A DNA stretch of 64,000 bases. It comes from Limnohabitans sp. WS1 (GTDB lineage Bacteria; Pseudomonadota; Gammaproteobacteria; Burkholderiales; Burkholderiaceae_C). The stretch spans positions 62,001 to 126,000 of the forward strand of contig NZ_NERU01000003.1 in the NCBI RefSeq assembly GCF_003063265.1. Direction: 5' to 3'. The notes under the pieces are model-generated. The model was given only the letters and a program-made list of their open reading frames with translations, was not told the origin of the DNA and searched no databases. The translations under genes were made by a program, and so were the position numbers. Positions 42,986-51,613 of the stretch are shown piece by piece; the first letter of the stretch is position 1, and the number at the start of each line of letters is the position of its first letter.

Positions 42986-43186
42986 TCAACGGGGTTCGGG
43001 CGAGAGCACTGAGCGCTCTTTTTGGTATTGATCGTAGGTCGGCAGCGGGGTTCCCGGGGCGGTGCCGCTGCCGACGGCCTTGGCCCTTTCCTGGGCACGG
43101 ATTTCTTCGTACACGCCTTGCGTTGAAATCAGGCCGCAACCCGACAGGCCCCCCAGCAGGGTCAGCGCGATGAGGGCCTTGTTCAT
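42986..43186 (-). CDS. Small lipoprotein
   Basis: 66 aa with a short signal peptide ending in the lipobox LSGC (lipidated Cys17), then a polar mature part (LISTQGVYEEIRAQERAKAVG...). It overlaps the DUF2164 gene stop by 4 bases (ATGA), so it is translationally coupled. No known function; it resembles the short lipoproteins common in Burkholderiales. Confidence 0.75.
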   Translation of the reverse strand: MNKALIALTLLGGLSGCGLISTQGVYEEIRAQERAKAVGSGTAPGTPLPTYDQYQKERSVLSPEPR

Positions 43187-43449
43187 GGTTTGCGTTTGTT
43201 GAACTTTTGCCAGTACTGGAATTCGTCCGCACGGACTTCGTATTCCAGATCTTCCACGCGCATGAGCATGCGTTCTTTGGCATCGCTCACGGCGCGGTTG
43301 TAAATGCTGGGGCCGATTTCTTCGAGGACAAAACCAAGCAGGGCACCGGCAGAAATGTTGCCGATCTTTTGCTCGAAGTTGGCCTCAAAGTAACGCTCAA
43401 TGCTGGCAATGGCCTGAGCGCGGTCCTCTTTGCTCAGCTCAATGGGCAT
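43183..43449 (-). CDS. DUF2164 family protein
   Basis: 88-aa cytosolic protein, the family's usual size. MPIELSKEDRAQAIASIERYF, the GNISAGALLGFVLEEIGPSIYNRAV segment and the VEDLEYEVRADEFQYW end match DUF2164. Function is unknown. It is in a minus-strand group with RidA (10 bases upstream in coordinate order) and the small lipoprotein. Confidence 0.88.
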   Translation of the reverse strand: MPIELSKEDRAQAIASIERYFEANFEQKIGNISAGALLGFVLEEIGPSIYNRAVSDAKERMLMRVEDLEYEVRADEFQYWQKFNKRKP

Positions 43450-43458
43450 GGCCGTGGA

Positions 43459-43917
43459 TCAGCCGATTTCGGCGATCAGCTCGATCTCGACGCAAGCGCC
43501 CATGGGAATTTGGGCCACGCCAAAGGCGCTGCGGGCATGCGCACCAACTTGGGGGCCAAACACCTGGCCGAGCAATTCGCTGCAGCCGTTGGTGACCAGG
43601 TGTTGCTCGGTGAAGTCGCCTGTGGAGTTGACCAGGCTCATCACTTTGACGATGCGCTTGACCTTGTTCAGGTCGCCCACGGCGGCGTGCAGGGTCCCCA
43701 TCAGGTCAATGGCCACGGCGCGAGCGGCTTGTTGGCCTTCGGCAGTCTCGATGTTTTTGCCAAACTGGCCGACCCAGGCTTTGCCGTCTTTCTTGGCAAT
43801 GTGGCCGGACAGGAAAACCAGGTTGCCGGTCTGCACAAAGGGCACATAGGCCGCAGCGGGGACGGCCACGGGGGGCAATTCGATGTTCAGGGATTTCAGG
43901 GTGTCGTAAACGCTCAT
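43459..43917 (-). CDS. RidA family protein (YjgF/YER057c/UK114)
   Basis: 152-aa trimeric enamine/imine deaminase-type protein that clears reactive 2-aminoacrylate-like intermediates. The LVFLSGHIAKKDG start strand, the VNSTGDFTEQHLVTNGCSELLGQVFG segment and the active-site end ARSAFGVAQIPMGACVEIE (Arg and Glu conserved) fit. The subtype with this longer N-terminus is common in Burkholderiales. It lies 10 bases before the DUF2164 gene in the same transcription unit. Confidence 0.88.
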   Translation of the reverse strand: MSVYDTLKSLNIELPPVAVPAAAYVPFVQTGNLVFLSGHIAKKDGKAWVGQFGKNIETAEGQQAARAVAIDLMGTLHAAVGDLNKVKRIVKVMSLVNSTGDFTEQHLVTNGCSELLGQVFGPQVGAHARSAFGVAQIPMGACVEIELIAEIG

Positions 43918-44055
43918 GGGGGTGGTCTCGGTCGCGGGTTGAAGAGGGACTCCCGCCTGTGCAGGAGTGGCAAAAGGGAGATTGTCGCTGAAGGGGCGGG
44001 TGGATGGCCGCCGATTTCACACGCCCAGATCACTGGTCCAGATCAAACGTCCAGA

Positions 44056-44955
44056 TCAAATGCCCAGAGGCGCCACCGTGACCGCAACCTCAAGGGTGTG
44101 CGAGCCGCCGCCTTGCAGCACGCCGCGCAGGGGCGAGACATCGGCAAAATCGCGGCCCACGGCCAGGCGCACGTAGTCTTCGCCCGGACTCGCCAAGCCA
44201 CAGCGGTCGTTGGTGGGGTCCAGGTCCAGCCAGCCTTGACTGGCGTGGCTGGCCAGCTCGGGCACATACACCGAGGCCCAGGCGTGCGAGGCGTCGCTGC
44301 CCACCAGGCGGGGCTGGCCCGGCGGCGGCTGGGTGAGCAGATAGCCGCTCACGTAGCGGGCGGGCAAGCCCAGCGAGCGCAGACAAGCCACCAGGATGTG
44401 GGCAAAGTCCTGGCAAACCCCGCGTTTGTTTTGCAGCGCCTCCAGCGCCGGGGTGTTGATGTCGGTGCTGGCCGTTTCGTAATGGAAATCGCGGTGCATG
44501 CGGGCCGTGAGTTCTTGCGCGGCTTGCTGAAGTGGGCGGCCAGGGGGGAAGCTGCTTTGGGCATAGGCCACAAAGGCTTCGTTCACGGGGGCATGGTGAG
44601 AGCCGAAAACGTAGCCGCTGTGCACATCACCGGCATGCCCGCCACGGTAACGAAAGTGCTCGCGGACCGACTCCCAGCTTTGCTTGCTGCTGCCCGGGGG
44701 CAGTGGCTTGGTGATGATTTCGCTGTGTGCCCGAACCGTCAGGCCATCGTGTGGATGGGTCAATGCCCAGTAGGCACGGTGGTTCAAAAAGGCATCGATG
44801 TGGTGCACCACCGTGGCCTGGGGTTCGATCCAAATGACATGGCTCACGACTTTTTGGCACGGGGTATGGGCCGGCTGCAAGTGCGCCACATGCTGCGCCG
44901 TTTGAACGGAGGGGCTGTAGCGGTATCGGGTGTCGTGCGTGATGGACAGGTGCAT
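44056..44955 (-). CDS. Transglutaminase-like domain protein of the ATP-grasp/alpha-E cluster
   Basis: 299-aa cytosolic protein. An N-terminal beta domain (HDTRYRYSPSVQTAQHVAHLQP) precedes a transglutaminase-like core with a complete catalytic triad: Cys181 in RGVCQDFAH, His224 in SHAWASVYVP and Asp246 in LDLDPTND. It is the last gene of a three-gene operon, 14 bases after the ATP-grasp-alpha-E fusion. In the predicted pathway of this family (amidoligase clusters described by comparative genomics) it would be a peptidase or amide-exchange enzyme acting on the peptide made by the ATP-grasp protein; the real substrate is unknown. Confidence 0.88.
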   Translation of the reverse strand: MHLSITHDTRYRYSPSVQTAQHVAHLQPAHTPCQKVVSHVIWIEPQATVVHHIDAFLNHRAYWALTHPHDGLTVRAHSEIITKPLPPGSSKQSWESVREHFRYRGGHAGDVHSGYVFGSHHAPVNEAFVAYAQSSFPPGRPLQQAAQELTARMHRDFHYETASTDINTPALEALQNKRGVCQDFAHILVACLRSLGLPARYVSGYLLTQPPPGQPRLVGSDASHAWASVYVPELASHASQGWLDLDPTNDRCGLASPGEDYVRLAVGRDFADVSPLRGVLQGGGSHTLEVAVTVAPLGI

Positions 44956-44969
44956 GCGGGGTTCGGGGT

Positions 44970-47816
44970 TCAAGCGCCCACGCTGTAGCGGGCTTGACCG
45001 CTGTGGGTGAAAAACAAAGCACACAACTGGTCTGAGACCTCATGGGCCGCAGTTTGGCAATGGGCCAACACGGCATCCAGGGGCAGTGCCAAAGTGCAGG
45101 GTGGACGTGGCCGCCCGGCGCGGTCGTGGGTTTCAGGGGGCCACAGCGATTCGGGGGGCAGGTCAATCATTTGCGGCACTTGTTGGGCCAAGGCCAAGGT
45201 GGCACCGTCGGCCAAGTTGCCCATGCGCAGCAATCGGGAGCGCAGGGTGTGCGCCACCCAGCCGAGTGATCGCGGGTTGTCCGAATGCGTGACCAGCAGG
45301 TCCATCAAAGCCTGTGGGGTTCGACTTTGTTGGTACTGGGCATGAAAACTGATGGTGCTGTCAAACAGGTCGAGCACGGCGTCAAAGCCGGCTTGTTCGG
45401 CCATCAGCCCCAGGTGCACGGCTTCACTCAAAGCATGGGACAAGAAGGTCAAACGCTCAATGTGCCGGCCAATCGAGAGCAAACGCCAGCCATCGTCGCG
45501 GCTCATGCGGTCGGTTTGGGCACCGGTGAGGGCCGCCAGCATTTGGCTGGTGTCGGCCAAAAGGCTTTGGGCTGCCACGGTGTCGGGGGCCACCCAAGAC
45601 ACCTCGGTGCCGACGGGTTTGAAAAAACGTGTTTCGGCTTGTTCCAGCAAGCGCCAGTGTTCCGGGGAGAGGCGCTCGCGCACCGCTGCGGCAGCCAAAC
45701 GCACAGAGCGCAAGTTGAACCCTACGCTGGTGGCCAGTTCGCGGTCCCACAGTCCGGCAATCAACGAGCGTTCAAACACCCGGTGCGCCTGCGTGGCGGC
45801 GGGCACACCGGCACGCACCAAGCCATGGCGGGTGGCCATGCGGGTGATGAAGTTCAGCAAGCTGGGCAGGTTTTGGTTTTCGCTGCCCAAAATTTCCAGG
45901 CTCAAGCGCACCAGGCGCAGGGTGTTTTCGGTGCGCTCGGTGTAGCGGCCCATCCAGAACAGGTTTTCAGCAGCCCGACTGGTGACCAAGCGTTGTCTTT
46001 GCAGGGCACTGACGTCGGCCTGCGTGTCCATGGCGTTGAGGTCCCGCGGGGCCGCCGGAGCTGGCGCAGGACGCCATGGCATGGGTGACGACTGCGACTG
46101 TGACTGTGACTGTGACTGTGACTGTGACTGTGACTGTGACTGTGACTGTGACTGTGACTGCGACTGCGACTGCGACTGCGTCGGGCCACTGGAGGCCTTT
46201 TGCACCCACACGTCGGCGCTGCTGCCACCGCGCTGCATCGATGCGATGCCTTCACGGGTGCCCAGTCTGGCCAAACCTCCGGGCAGTACCTGCCAGCCGC
46301 CCTGGGCATCGGTCACGGCAAACACCCGCAGCACCACGGGGCGCGATTGAATGCAGGCTTGGCCCTGTGCGTCGGTTTGCCAAGTCGGTTGGTGCGACAA
46401 GGGCAGCCACGACTGCAAAGTGTGCGCATCGGGGTCGCGCAAAATGCGCCCGGCCCATTCGTTTTGCGCTTGACGCGACAGACTGTGGCCCAACACCGGT
46501 TCAAAACTTTGGCGGTCCGTGTTGTAGGGGTAAGTGGGTTTGATCACGCAGCCCTGAATGCGCGGCAGCACGTCTTGCAGCGCTGCCGCTTCACCACACC
46601 ACCAGCTGGGGATGGCGGGCAACTGCAGCGCTTGCCCCAGCAAATCACGCGCCAAAGCGGGCATGAAGCCCAGCAGCGCATTCGATTCGAGAAATCCCGA
46701 GCCGGGTGTGTTGGCCACCAGCACATGGCCGCTGCGCACGGCTTGCAGCAAGCCGGGCACGCCCAGGGTGGAGTCGGCACGCAACTCCAGCGGGTCCAGC
46801 CAGTCGTCATCGACGCGTTTCAAGAGCCCGTGCACTGGCTGCAGCCCCTGCAAGGTCTTGAGGTACAGCTTTTCATCGCGAACTGTCAAGTCATTGCCTT
46901 GCACCAGACTCAAACCCAAATAGCGTGCCAGATAAGCGTGCTCGAAATAGGTTTCGTTGTAGGGGCCAGGTGTGAGCAGCGCGATGTGGGCACCGGCACC
47001 GGCGGGGCTGCGGGCCTTGATGCCGTCGATCAGCGTGCGGTAGGTTTCGGCCAAGCGTTGAACCGGGAAAGCTTCAAAGGCCCGTGGAAACAGGCGCGAG
47101 ACGATTTGCCGGTTTTCCAGCAAATACCCCAGCCCCGAGGGTGCCTGGGTGCGCTGGGACAAGAGCCACCAGCAGCCGTCTGCACCGCGTGCCAGGTCAA
47201 ATGCGGCCAGTGACAAGTAGCGCCCCCCCACGGGGGGCACGCCCTGCATGGCGGGCAAATAGGCGGGGTGACCCTGAACCAGGGCGGCGGGCAACTGGCC
47301 TTTGAGGACCAGTTGTTGCGGCCCATAAGCGTCGGCCATGATGCGTTCGAGCAGCTGCATGCGCTGCAGCACCCCCGATTCAATTTGTTGCCAGTCGGCT
47401 TGGTCCAGCATCAGCGGAAACAAGTCCAGAGACCAGGGCCGCTGGGGTTGGTCGGCTGCGGCGTAAACGTTGTAGGTGATGCCGTTGTCGCGCACTTGCC
47501 TTTGCAAGTTGAGCATGCGCGTATTCAGATCGTGGGTGTCGGCCACTGCGTGGGGGCCATCTGCTGCCCCCTTGGGGGGCAGGGTGGCCATGTCCTGCTG
47601 CGCTGCAAAGCTGAGCCAGGCGCTGCTCAGCGTGGCTTGCGGTTTGGGGTTTTCATCGCTTCCGTTCAACGAGCTGTCGCCAGCTTCCGTCAAGGCCCCG
47701 CGCATTTCATCCCAGTGCCCTGCGGGCGCGCATTCTTGCTGCAGACCCAGCCACTGGTTGGCGTGGGCGGGCAAGGCGGGGTGGTTGGCGTGAGAGAACT
47801 CGTTCATCGGATGCAT
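44970..47816 (-). CDS. Circularly permuted ATP-grasp / alpha-E fusion protein with (Gln-Ser)15 linker
   Basis: 948-aa fusion. Residues about 80-535 are the type 2 circularly permuted ATP-grasp domain (LFPLMLDQADWQQIESGV, GPYNETYFEHAYLA, RVDDDWLDP), a predicted peptide-bond-forming amidoligase. Residues about 544-575 are 15 Gln-Ser repeats encoded by a 6-base microsatellite. Residues about 590-948 are the all-helical alpha-E domain (SRAAENLFWMGRYTERTENT). The glycine-rich loop seen in the stand-alone paralogue at 54302 (EVHGAGGYGM) is replaced here by VIKPTYPYNTDR, so ATP binding may differ. The start is uncertain: ATG 47816 (MHPMNEF) is used; ATG 47807 and TTG 47855 are alternatives. Confidence 0.88.
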   Translation of the reverse strand: MHPMNEFSHANHPALPAHANQWLGLQQECAPAGHWDEMRGALTEAGDSSLNGSDENPKPQATLSSAWLSFAAQQDMATLPPKGAADGPHAVADTHDLNTRMLNLQRQVRDNGITYNVYAAADQPQRPWSLDLFPLMLDQADWQQIESGVLQRMQLLERIMADAYGPQQLVLKGQLPAALVQGHPAYLPAMQGVPPVGGRYLSLAAFDLARGADGCWWLLSQRTQAPSGLGYLLENRQIVSRLFPRAFEAFPVQRLAETYRTLIDGIKARSPAGAGAHIALLTPGPYNETYFEHAYLARYLGLSLVQGNDLTVRDEKLYLKTLQGLQPVHGLLKRVDDDWLDPLELRADSTLGVPGLLQAVRSGHVLVANTPGSGFLESNALLGFMPALARDLLGQALQLPAIPSWWCGEAAALQDVLPRIQGCVIKPTYPYNTDRQSFEPVLGHSLSRQAQNEWAGRILRDPDAHTLQSWLPLSHQPTWQTDAQGQACIQSRPVVLRVFAVTDAQGGWQVLPGGLARLGTREGIASMQRGGSSADVWVQKASSGPTQSQSQSQSQSQSQSQSQSQSQSQSQSQSQSSPMPWRPAPAPAAPRDLNAMDTQADVSALQRQRLVTSRAAENLFWMGRYTERTENTLRLVRLSLEILGSENQNLPSLLNFITRMATRHGLVRAGVPAATQAHRVFERSLIAGLWDRELATSVGFNLRSVRLAAAAVRERLSPEHWRLLEQAETRFFKPVGTEVSWVAPDTVAAQSLLADTSQMLAALTGAQTDRMSRDDGWRLLSIGRHIERLTFLSHALSEAVHLGLMAEQAGFDAVLDLFDSTISFHAQYQQSRTPQALMDLLVTHSDNPRSLGWVAHTLRSRLLRMGNLADGATLALAQQVPQMIDLPPESLWPPETHDRAGRPRPPCTLALPLDAVLAHCQTAAHEVSDQLCALFFTHSGQARYSVGA
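46090..46179. repeat. Hexanucleotide microsatellite, 15 units of GACTGY
   Basis: Fifteen tandem copies of GACTGT or GACTGC (90 bases) inside the fusion gene, encoding (Gln-Ser)15 on the minus strand. Units of six keep the frame, so slippage would change linker length but not switch the gene off. Confidence 0.97.
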
Positions 47817-47877
47817 TGTCGCTTGCAAACTCCGCCTTTCAGGCGTGAGTTCCAAGCGTCAGTAAACAGTGTGCGTT

Positions 47878-50800
47878 TCACACCCTTCGCAAATCCAGGG
47901 TGTAGGGGAACTCTGCACTGGCGTGCAGCGAAGCGTTGGGCACCAGCGTGGGCAGCTGCTTCATGGCTCCGGGCGTGTGACCCATGCGGAAGAAGCGGGC
48001 CATGCGGCGGCTTTCAGCTTCATAGGCGTTGACCGGGAAGGTGTCGTAACTGCGCCCGCCAGGGTGCACCACATGGTATTGGCAGCCACCCAACGAGCGC
48101 TTCATCCAGGTGTCCACCAAGTCCACCGTCAGCGGGGCGTGCATGCCGATGCTGGGGTGCAATGAGGAAGGGGGATTCCACGCTTTGTAGCGCACGCTGG
48201 CGACGTACTCGCCGACCACGCCTGTGGCTTGCAGGGGCAAAGGTTTGCCGTTGACGGTGAGGGTGTGGCGCGCGGGGTTCATGCCGCTGACATGCACCTC
48301 GATGCGTTCAAGCGATGAATCCACATAGCGGGCCGTTCCGCCCGCGCTGCTTTCTTCGCCCATGACGTGCCAAGGCTCCAGCGCATTGCGCAGGGTGACG
48401 ACCGTGCCGTCCACCTGGATTTGGCCCACCAAGGGGAAGCGAAATTCAAAATGCGGTGCAAACCAGGTGGGGTCGAAGTGAAAACCAGCGTCGCCCAATT
48501 CGGTCAGCACGTCGTCAAAGTCTTTGTGGATCCAGTGCGGCAGCATGAAGCGGTCGTGCAGCTCGGTGCCCCAGCGGCTGACGGGGGCCAAATACGGTTT
48601 GTCCCAGAAGCGGGCCACCAGTGCTCTGAGCAGCAATTGCTGAACAATGCTCATGCGGGCGTGGGGTGGCATTTCGAAGGCACGCAATTCCAGCAGGCCC
48701 AAGCGCCCGGTGCTGCTGTCGGGCGAGTACATCTTGTCGATGCAAAACTCGCTGCGGTGGGTGTTGCCGGTCACGTCCACCAAGATGTTGCGCAGGGTGC
48801 GGTCCACCACCCAAGGGGCCATTTCGGTACCGTATTTTTTTCGGTTGCGCGTGATCTCGCGCAGCGCAATCTCCAGCTCATAGACCTGGTCGTTGCGCGC
48901 TTCGTCCACACGCGGGGCTTGGCTGGTGGGGCCGATGAACATGCCGCTGAACAAATAGCTCAGGCTCGGGTGGTTGTGCCAGTAAAGGATGAGGCTGGCC
49001 AGCAGTTCGGGGCGGCGCAAGAACGGGCTGTCTGATGGTGTGGCCCCGCCCATCACCATGTGGTTGCCCCCGCCCGTGCCGGTGTGGCGGCCATCGGTCA
49101 TGAACTTTTCGGCCGACAGGCGGGTTTCAAAGGCGGCTTGGTACAAGAACTCGGTGTGCTCGACCAGCTCGGTCCAGTTGTGCGCCGGGTGGATGTTGAC
49201 TTCGATCACGCCGGGATCGGGCGTGACCTGCAGGAGTTTCAGGCGCGGGTCGCGTGGGGGCGGGTAGCCTTCCAGGACGATTTTCATGCCCAGCTTCAGC
49301 GCCGTGGCTTCCACCGCGCTGACCAGCGCCAGGTAGTCTTCCAGACGCGCCAGAGGCGGCATGAAGACGTACAGCACGCCGGATTTTTCGCCTTTGGCCA
49401 GTGCATCGGCCTCCACCTTGGGCCCGTTGGCACGGTTGGGGTCGCGCACTTCCACACACAGGGCGGTGCGCACCACCGAGGGGTCAGACTTGAATTTTTC
49501 AGGCGTGGTGCGGACCGTTGGGGCGGTGTGGGTGCGCGATTGCAAGCTCAGCGGTGTGCTGGAGGGCAGTGGCGTTCGGGGGGCAAAGGGGTCTTGCTCA
49601 ATCATGTGCCAGCGCTCGGTGGGCGCGGCCCAAGGCAGCGAGTCCAGCGGCAAACGCCAGCCCATGGGGGAGTCGCCGGGCATCAAATACAGCCGCTCTT
49701 CGCGGACAAACCAGTTGCCGGTTTGCCATTCAGAAACGCTGCCTGCGGGCAGCGGGGCCCCTTCGGGCACCTCCACGGGCTGCAGCGGCAGCACATAGCC
49801 CACCGCCTGGTCCAGCCCTTGGCTGAAAATGCGGCGCAGGCGGTTGCGCTCCATTTCATCGTCCAGCCGCGCATCAAACGGGTCCACGTTCACCGGCAAA
49901 CGGCGCTCGCGCCACAGGTAGTACCAGGTGTCTTCGTAGCCGGGCAGCACGGTGTCGTCCGGCAAACCCAGGTGTGACGTGAGGGCCTGCATGAAGCGCT
50001 GGGCATCGGCGCTGGTGTAGGTACTGGGTTCGCGTTCATCGGCAAAGACCGCAGGATCTTGCCAACAGGGCGTGCCGTCGGCCCGCCAGTAAATGCTCAG
50101 CGCCCAGCGCGGCAGTTGTTCGCCCGGATACCACTTGCCCTGACCAAAGTGCAAAAAACCGCCTTGGCCGTACTGCTGGCGCAGCTTGTGCACCAGTTCG
50201 GTGGCCAGCCCCCGTTTGGTCGGGCCCAGGGCGTCGGTGTTCCACTCTGCCGCATCGCGGTCCTGCGTGGCCACAAAAGTGGGCTCGCCGCCCATGGTCA
50301 GGCGCACGTCTTGGGCCACCAATTGCGCGTCCACTTGCTCACCCAAGTGCAGCACGGCGTCCCATTGTTCTTCGGTGTAGGGCTTGGTCACGCGGGGGGA
50401 CTCGTGAATGCGGGTGACGCTCATGTCATGGTGAAACGTCACCTCGGCCTTGTCCATCAGGCCCTCGATGGGCGCGGCGGCCGAGGGTTGCGGTGTGCAG
50501 GCCAGTGGAATGTGGCCTTCACCGGCCAGCAGACCCGAAGTGGGGTCCAGCCCCACCCAGCCTGCACCGGGCAAATACACCTCGCACCAAGCGTGCAGGT
50601 CGGTGAAATCCACTTCGGTGCCGCTGGGGCCGTCGAGCGATTTCACATCCGGTGCCAGTTGGATCAAATAGCCCGAGACAAAACGGGCCGCGATGTTCAT
50701 GTGACGGAACAGCTGCACCAAGAGCCAAGCCGAGTCCCGGCAAGACCCGCTTTTCAGGGTCAGGGTTTCTTCGGCCGTTTGCACGCCCGGCTCCATGCGG

Positions 50801-51279
50801 ATGGTGTAACGAATGTCCTGGTGCAGACGCTGGTTGATTTGCACCAAAAAGTCGATGGTGCGCTGGCGCTTGCGATCCATGCTGGCCAGGTATTTCTTGA
50901 ACAAGGGCGTTTTGTGTTCCTTGACCAAGTAGGACTGCAGCTCTTCTCGCACGGTGTCCGTGTATTTGAACGGCACTTTTTCGGCAGCGGGTTCCAGAAA
51001 AAAGTCGAAGGGGTTGAACACGGCCATTTCGGTGACCACATCCACCGTGACTTTGAAGGAGGTGGTTTTTTGGGGGAAAACCAGACGGGCCTGGTAATTG
51101 GCAAAGGCGTCTTGTTGCCAGTTGATGAAGTGTTCCTCGGGCTCGACTTTGAGGCTGTAGCTCAGGATGCGGCTGCGGCTGTGCGGGGCGGGACGCAGGC
51201 GGATGACTTGCGGGCCGAGCTGCACGGGGCGGTCGTAGGTGTAGTGGGTGACGTGGTGCAGGGCAACGTGTATCGACAT
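47878..51279 (-). CDS. Large transglutaminase-like protein with DUF2126 domain
   Basis: 1133-aa cytosolic protein, the first gene of the minus-strand cluster. The N-terminal transglutaminase domain (residues 1-300) has a complete triad: Cys180 in LKSGSCRDSAW, His229 in DLHAWCEVYLPG and Asp245 in GLDPTSG. The rest is DUF2126 (about 340-1120), with GGEPTFVA, GQGKWYPGEQLPRWAL, TGGGNHMVMGGATPSDSPFLRRP and ILYWHNHPSLSYLFSG, a region related to the glutamine-synthetase/COOH-NH2-ligase-like fold in predictions for this family. The start at 51279 (MSIHVALHH) is chosen; the frame is open to 51429 but the extra residues are unlike the family. Confidence 0.9.
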   Translation of the reverse strand: MSIHVALHHVTHYTYDRPVQLGPQVIRLRPAPHSRSRILSYSLKVEPEEHFINWQQDAFANYQARLVFPQKTTSFKVTVDVVTEMAVFNPFDFFLEPAAEKVPFKYTDTVREELQSYLVKEHKTPLFKKYLASMDRKRQRTIDFLVQINQRLHQDIRYTIRMEPGVQTAEETLTLKSGSCRDSAWLLVQLFRHMNIAARFVSGYLIQLAPDVKSLDGPSGTEVDFTDLHAWCEVYLPGAGWVGLDPTSGLLAGEGHIPLACTPQPSAAAPIEGLMDKAEVTFHHDMSVTRIHESPRVTKPYTEEQWDAVLHLGEQVDAQLVAQDVRLTMGGEPTFVATQDRDAAEWNTDALGPTKRGLATELVHKLRQQYGQGGFLHFGQGKWYPGEQLPRWALSIYWRADGTPCWQDPAVFADEREPSTYTSADAQRFMQALTSHLGLPDDTVLPGYEDTWYYLWRERRLPVNVDPFDARLDDEMERNRLRRIFSQGLDQAVGYVLPLQPVEVPEGAPLPAGSVSEWQTGNWFVREERLYLMPGDSPMGWRLPLDSLPWAAPTERWHMIEQDPFAPRTPLPSSTPLSLQSRTHTAPTVRTTPEKFKSDPSVVRTALCVEVRDPNRANGPKVEADALAKGEKSGVLYVFMPPLARLEDYLALVSAVEATALKLGMKIVLEGYPPPRDPRLKLLQVTPDPGVIEVNIHPAHNWTELVEHTEFLYQAAFETRLSAEKFMTDGRHTGTGGGNHMVMGGATPSDSPFLRRPELLASLILYWHNHPSLSYLFSGMFIGPTSQAPRVDEARNDQVYELEIALREITRNRKKYGTEMAPWVVDRTLRNILVDVTGNTHRSEFCIDKMYSPDSSTGRLGLLELRAFEMPPHARMSIVQQLLLRALVARFWDKPYLAPVSRWGTELHDRFMLPHWIHKDFDDVLTELGDAGFHFDPTWFAPHFEFRFPLVGQIQVDGTVVTLRNALEPWHVMGEESSAGGTARYVDSSLERIEVHVSGMNPARHTLTVNGKPLPLQATGVVGEYVASVRYKAWNPPSSLHPSIGMHAPLTVDLVDTWMKRSLGGCQYHVVHPGGRSYDTFPVNAYEAESRRMARFFRMGHTPGAMKQLPTLVPNASLHASAEFPYTLDLRRV

Positions 51280-51613
51280 ATTTCTAAAGGCGCAACAGGG
51301 GCTGCACGCATGACAAATGCAGCTTGGGCGGTTACAACAAGCAAGACACGCGCCAGGATGGGCTTTTGTCTGCCCCTGCAGACCCGGGCAGACGCCATTC
51401 CAATCCAAGAGCGCCAGAGCCAAGCACAAACACCAGCCAAATCAGGGAGGCTGCCATGAAGCGGGACGGTAAGACGGAGCAGATGAGCGAGCAGGGTAGC
51501 GGGTGCCATGGGCCAGAACGGCCCAGTCATACTCCCCCTCAAAATGTCCGTCACCCAGGGCAAGCCAGCACTGAGCCCAGACGCTCAGCAGCGGCATGTG
51601 CTGAGTGGGCGTC
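51280..51613. other. Divergent intergenic region between the transglutaminase cluster and comEC
   Basis: 334 bases expected to hold promoters for both directions. I see no convincing -35/-10 pair. A 57-codon minus-strand frame (51442-51615, MTPTQHMPLLSVWAQCW...) overlaps the comEC start and has no ribosome site or recognised relatives, so it is not called as a gene. Confidence 0.4.

Noticed and set aside
46076..46543. Plus-strand frames with Val-Thr or Cys-Asp repeats over the microsatellite
   Set aside because: Any frame through a 6-base repeat gives a dipeptide repeat; the minus-strand frame is the one joining two conserved domains.
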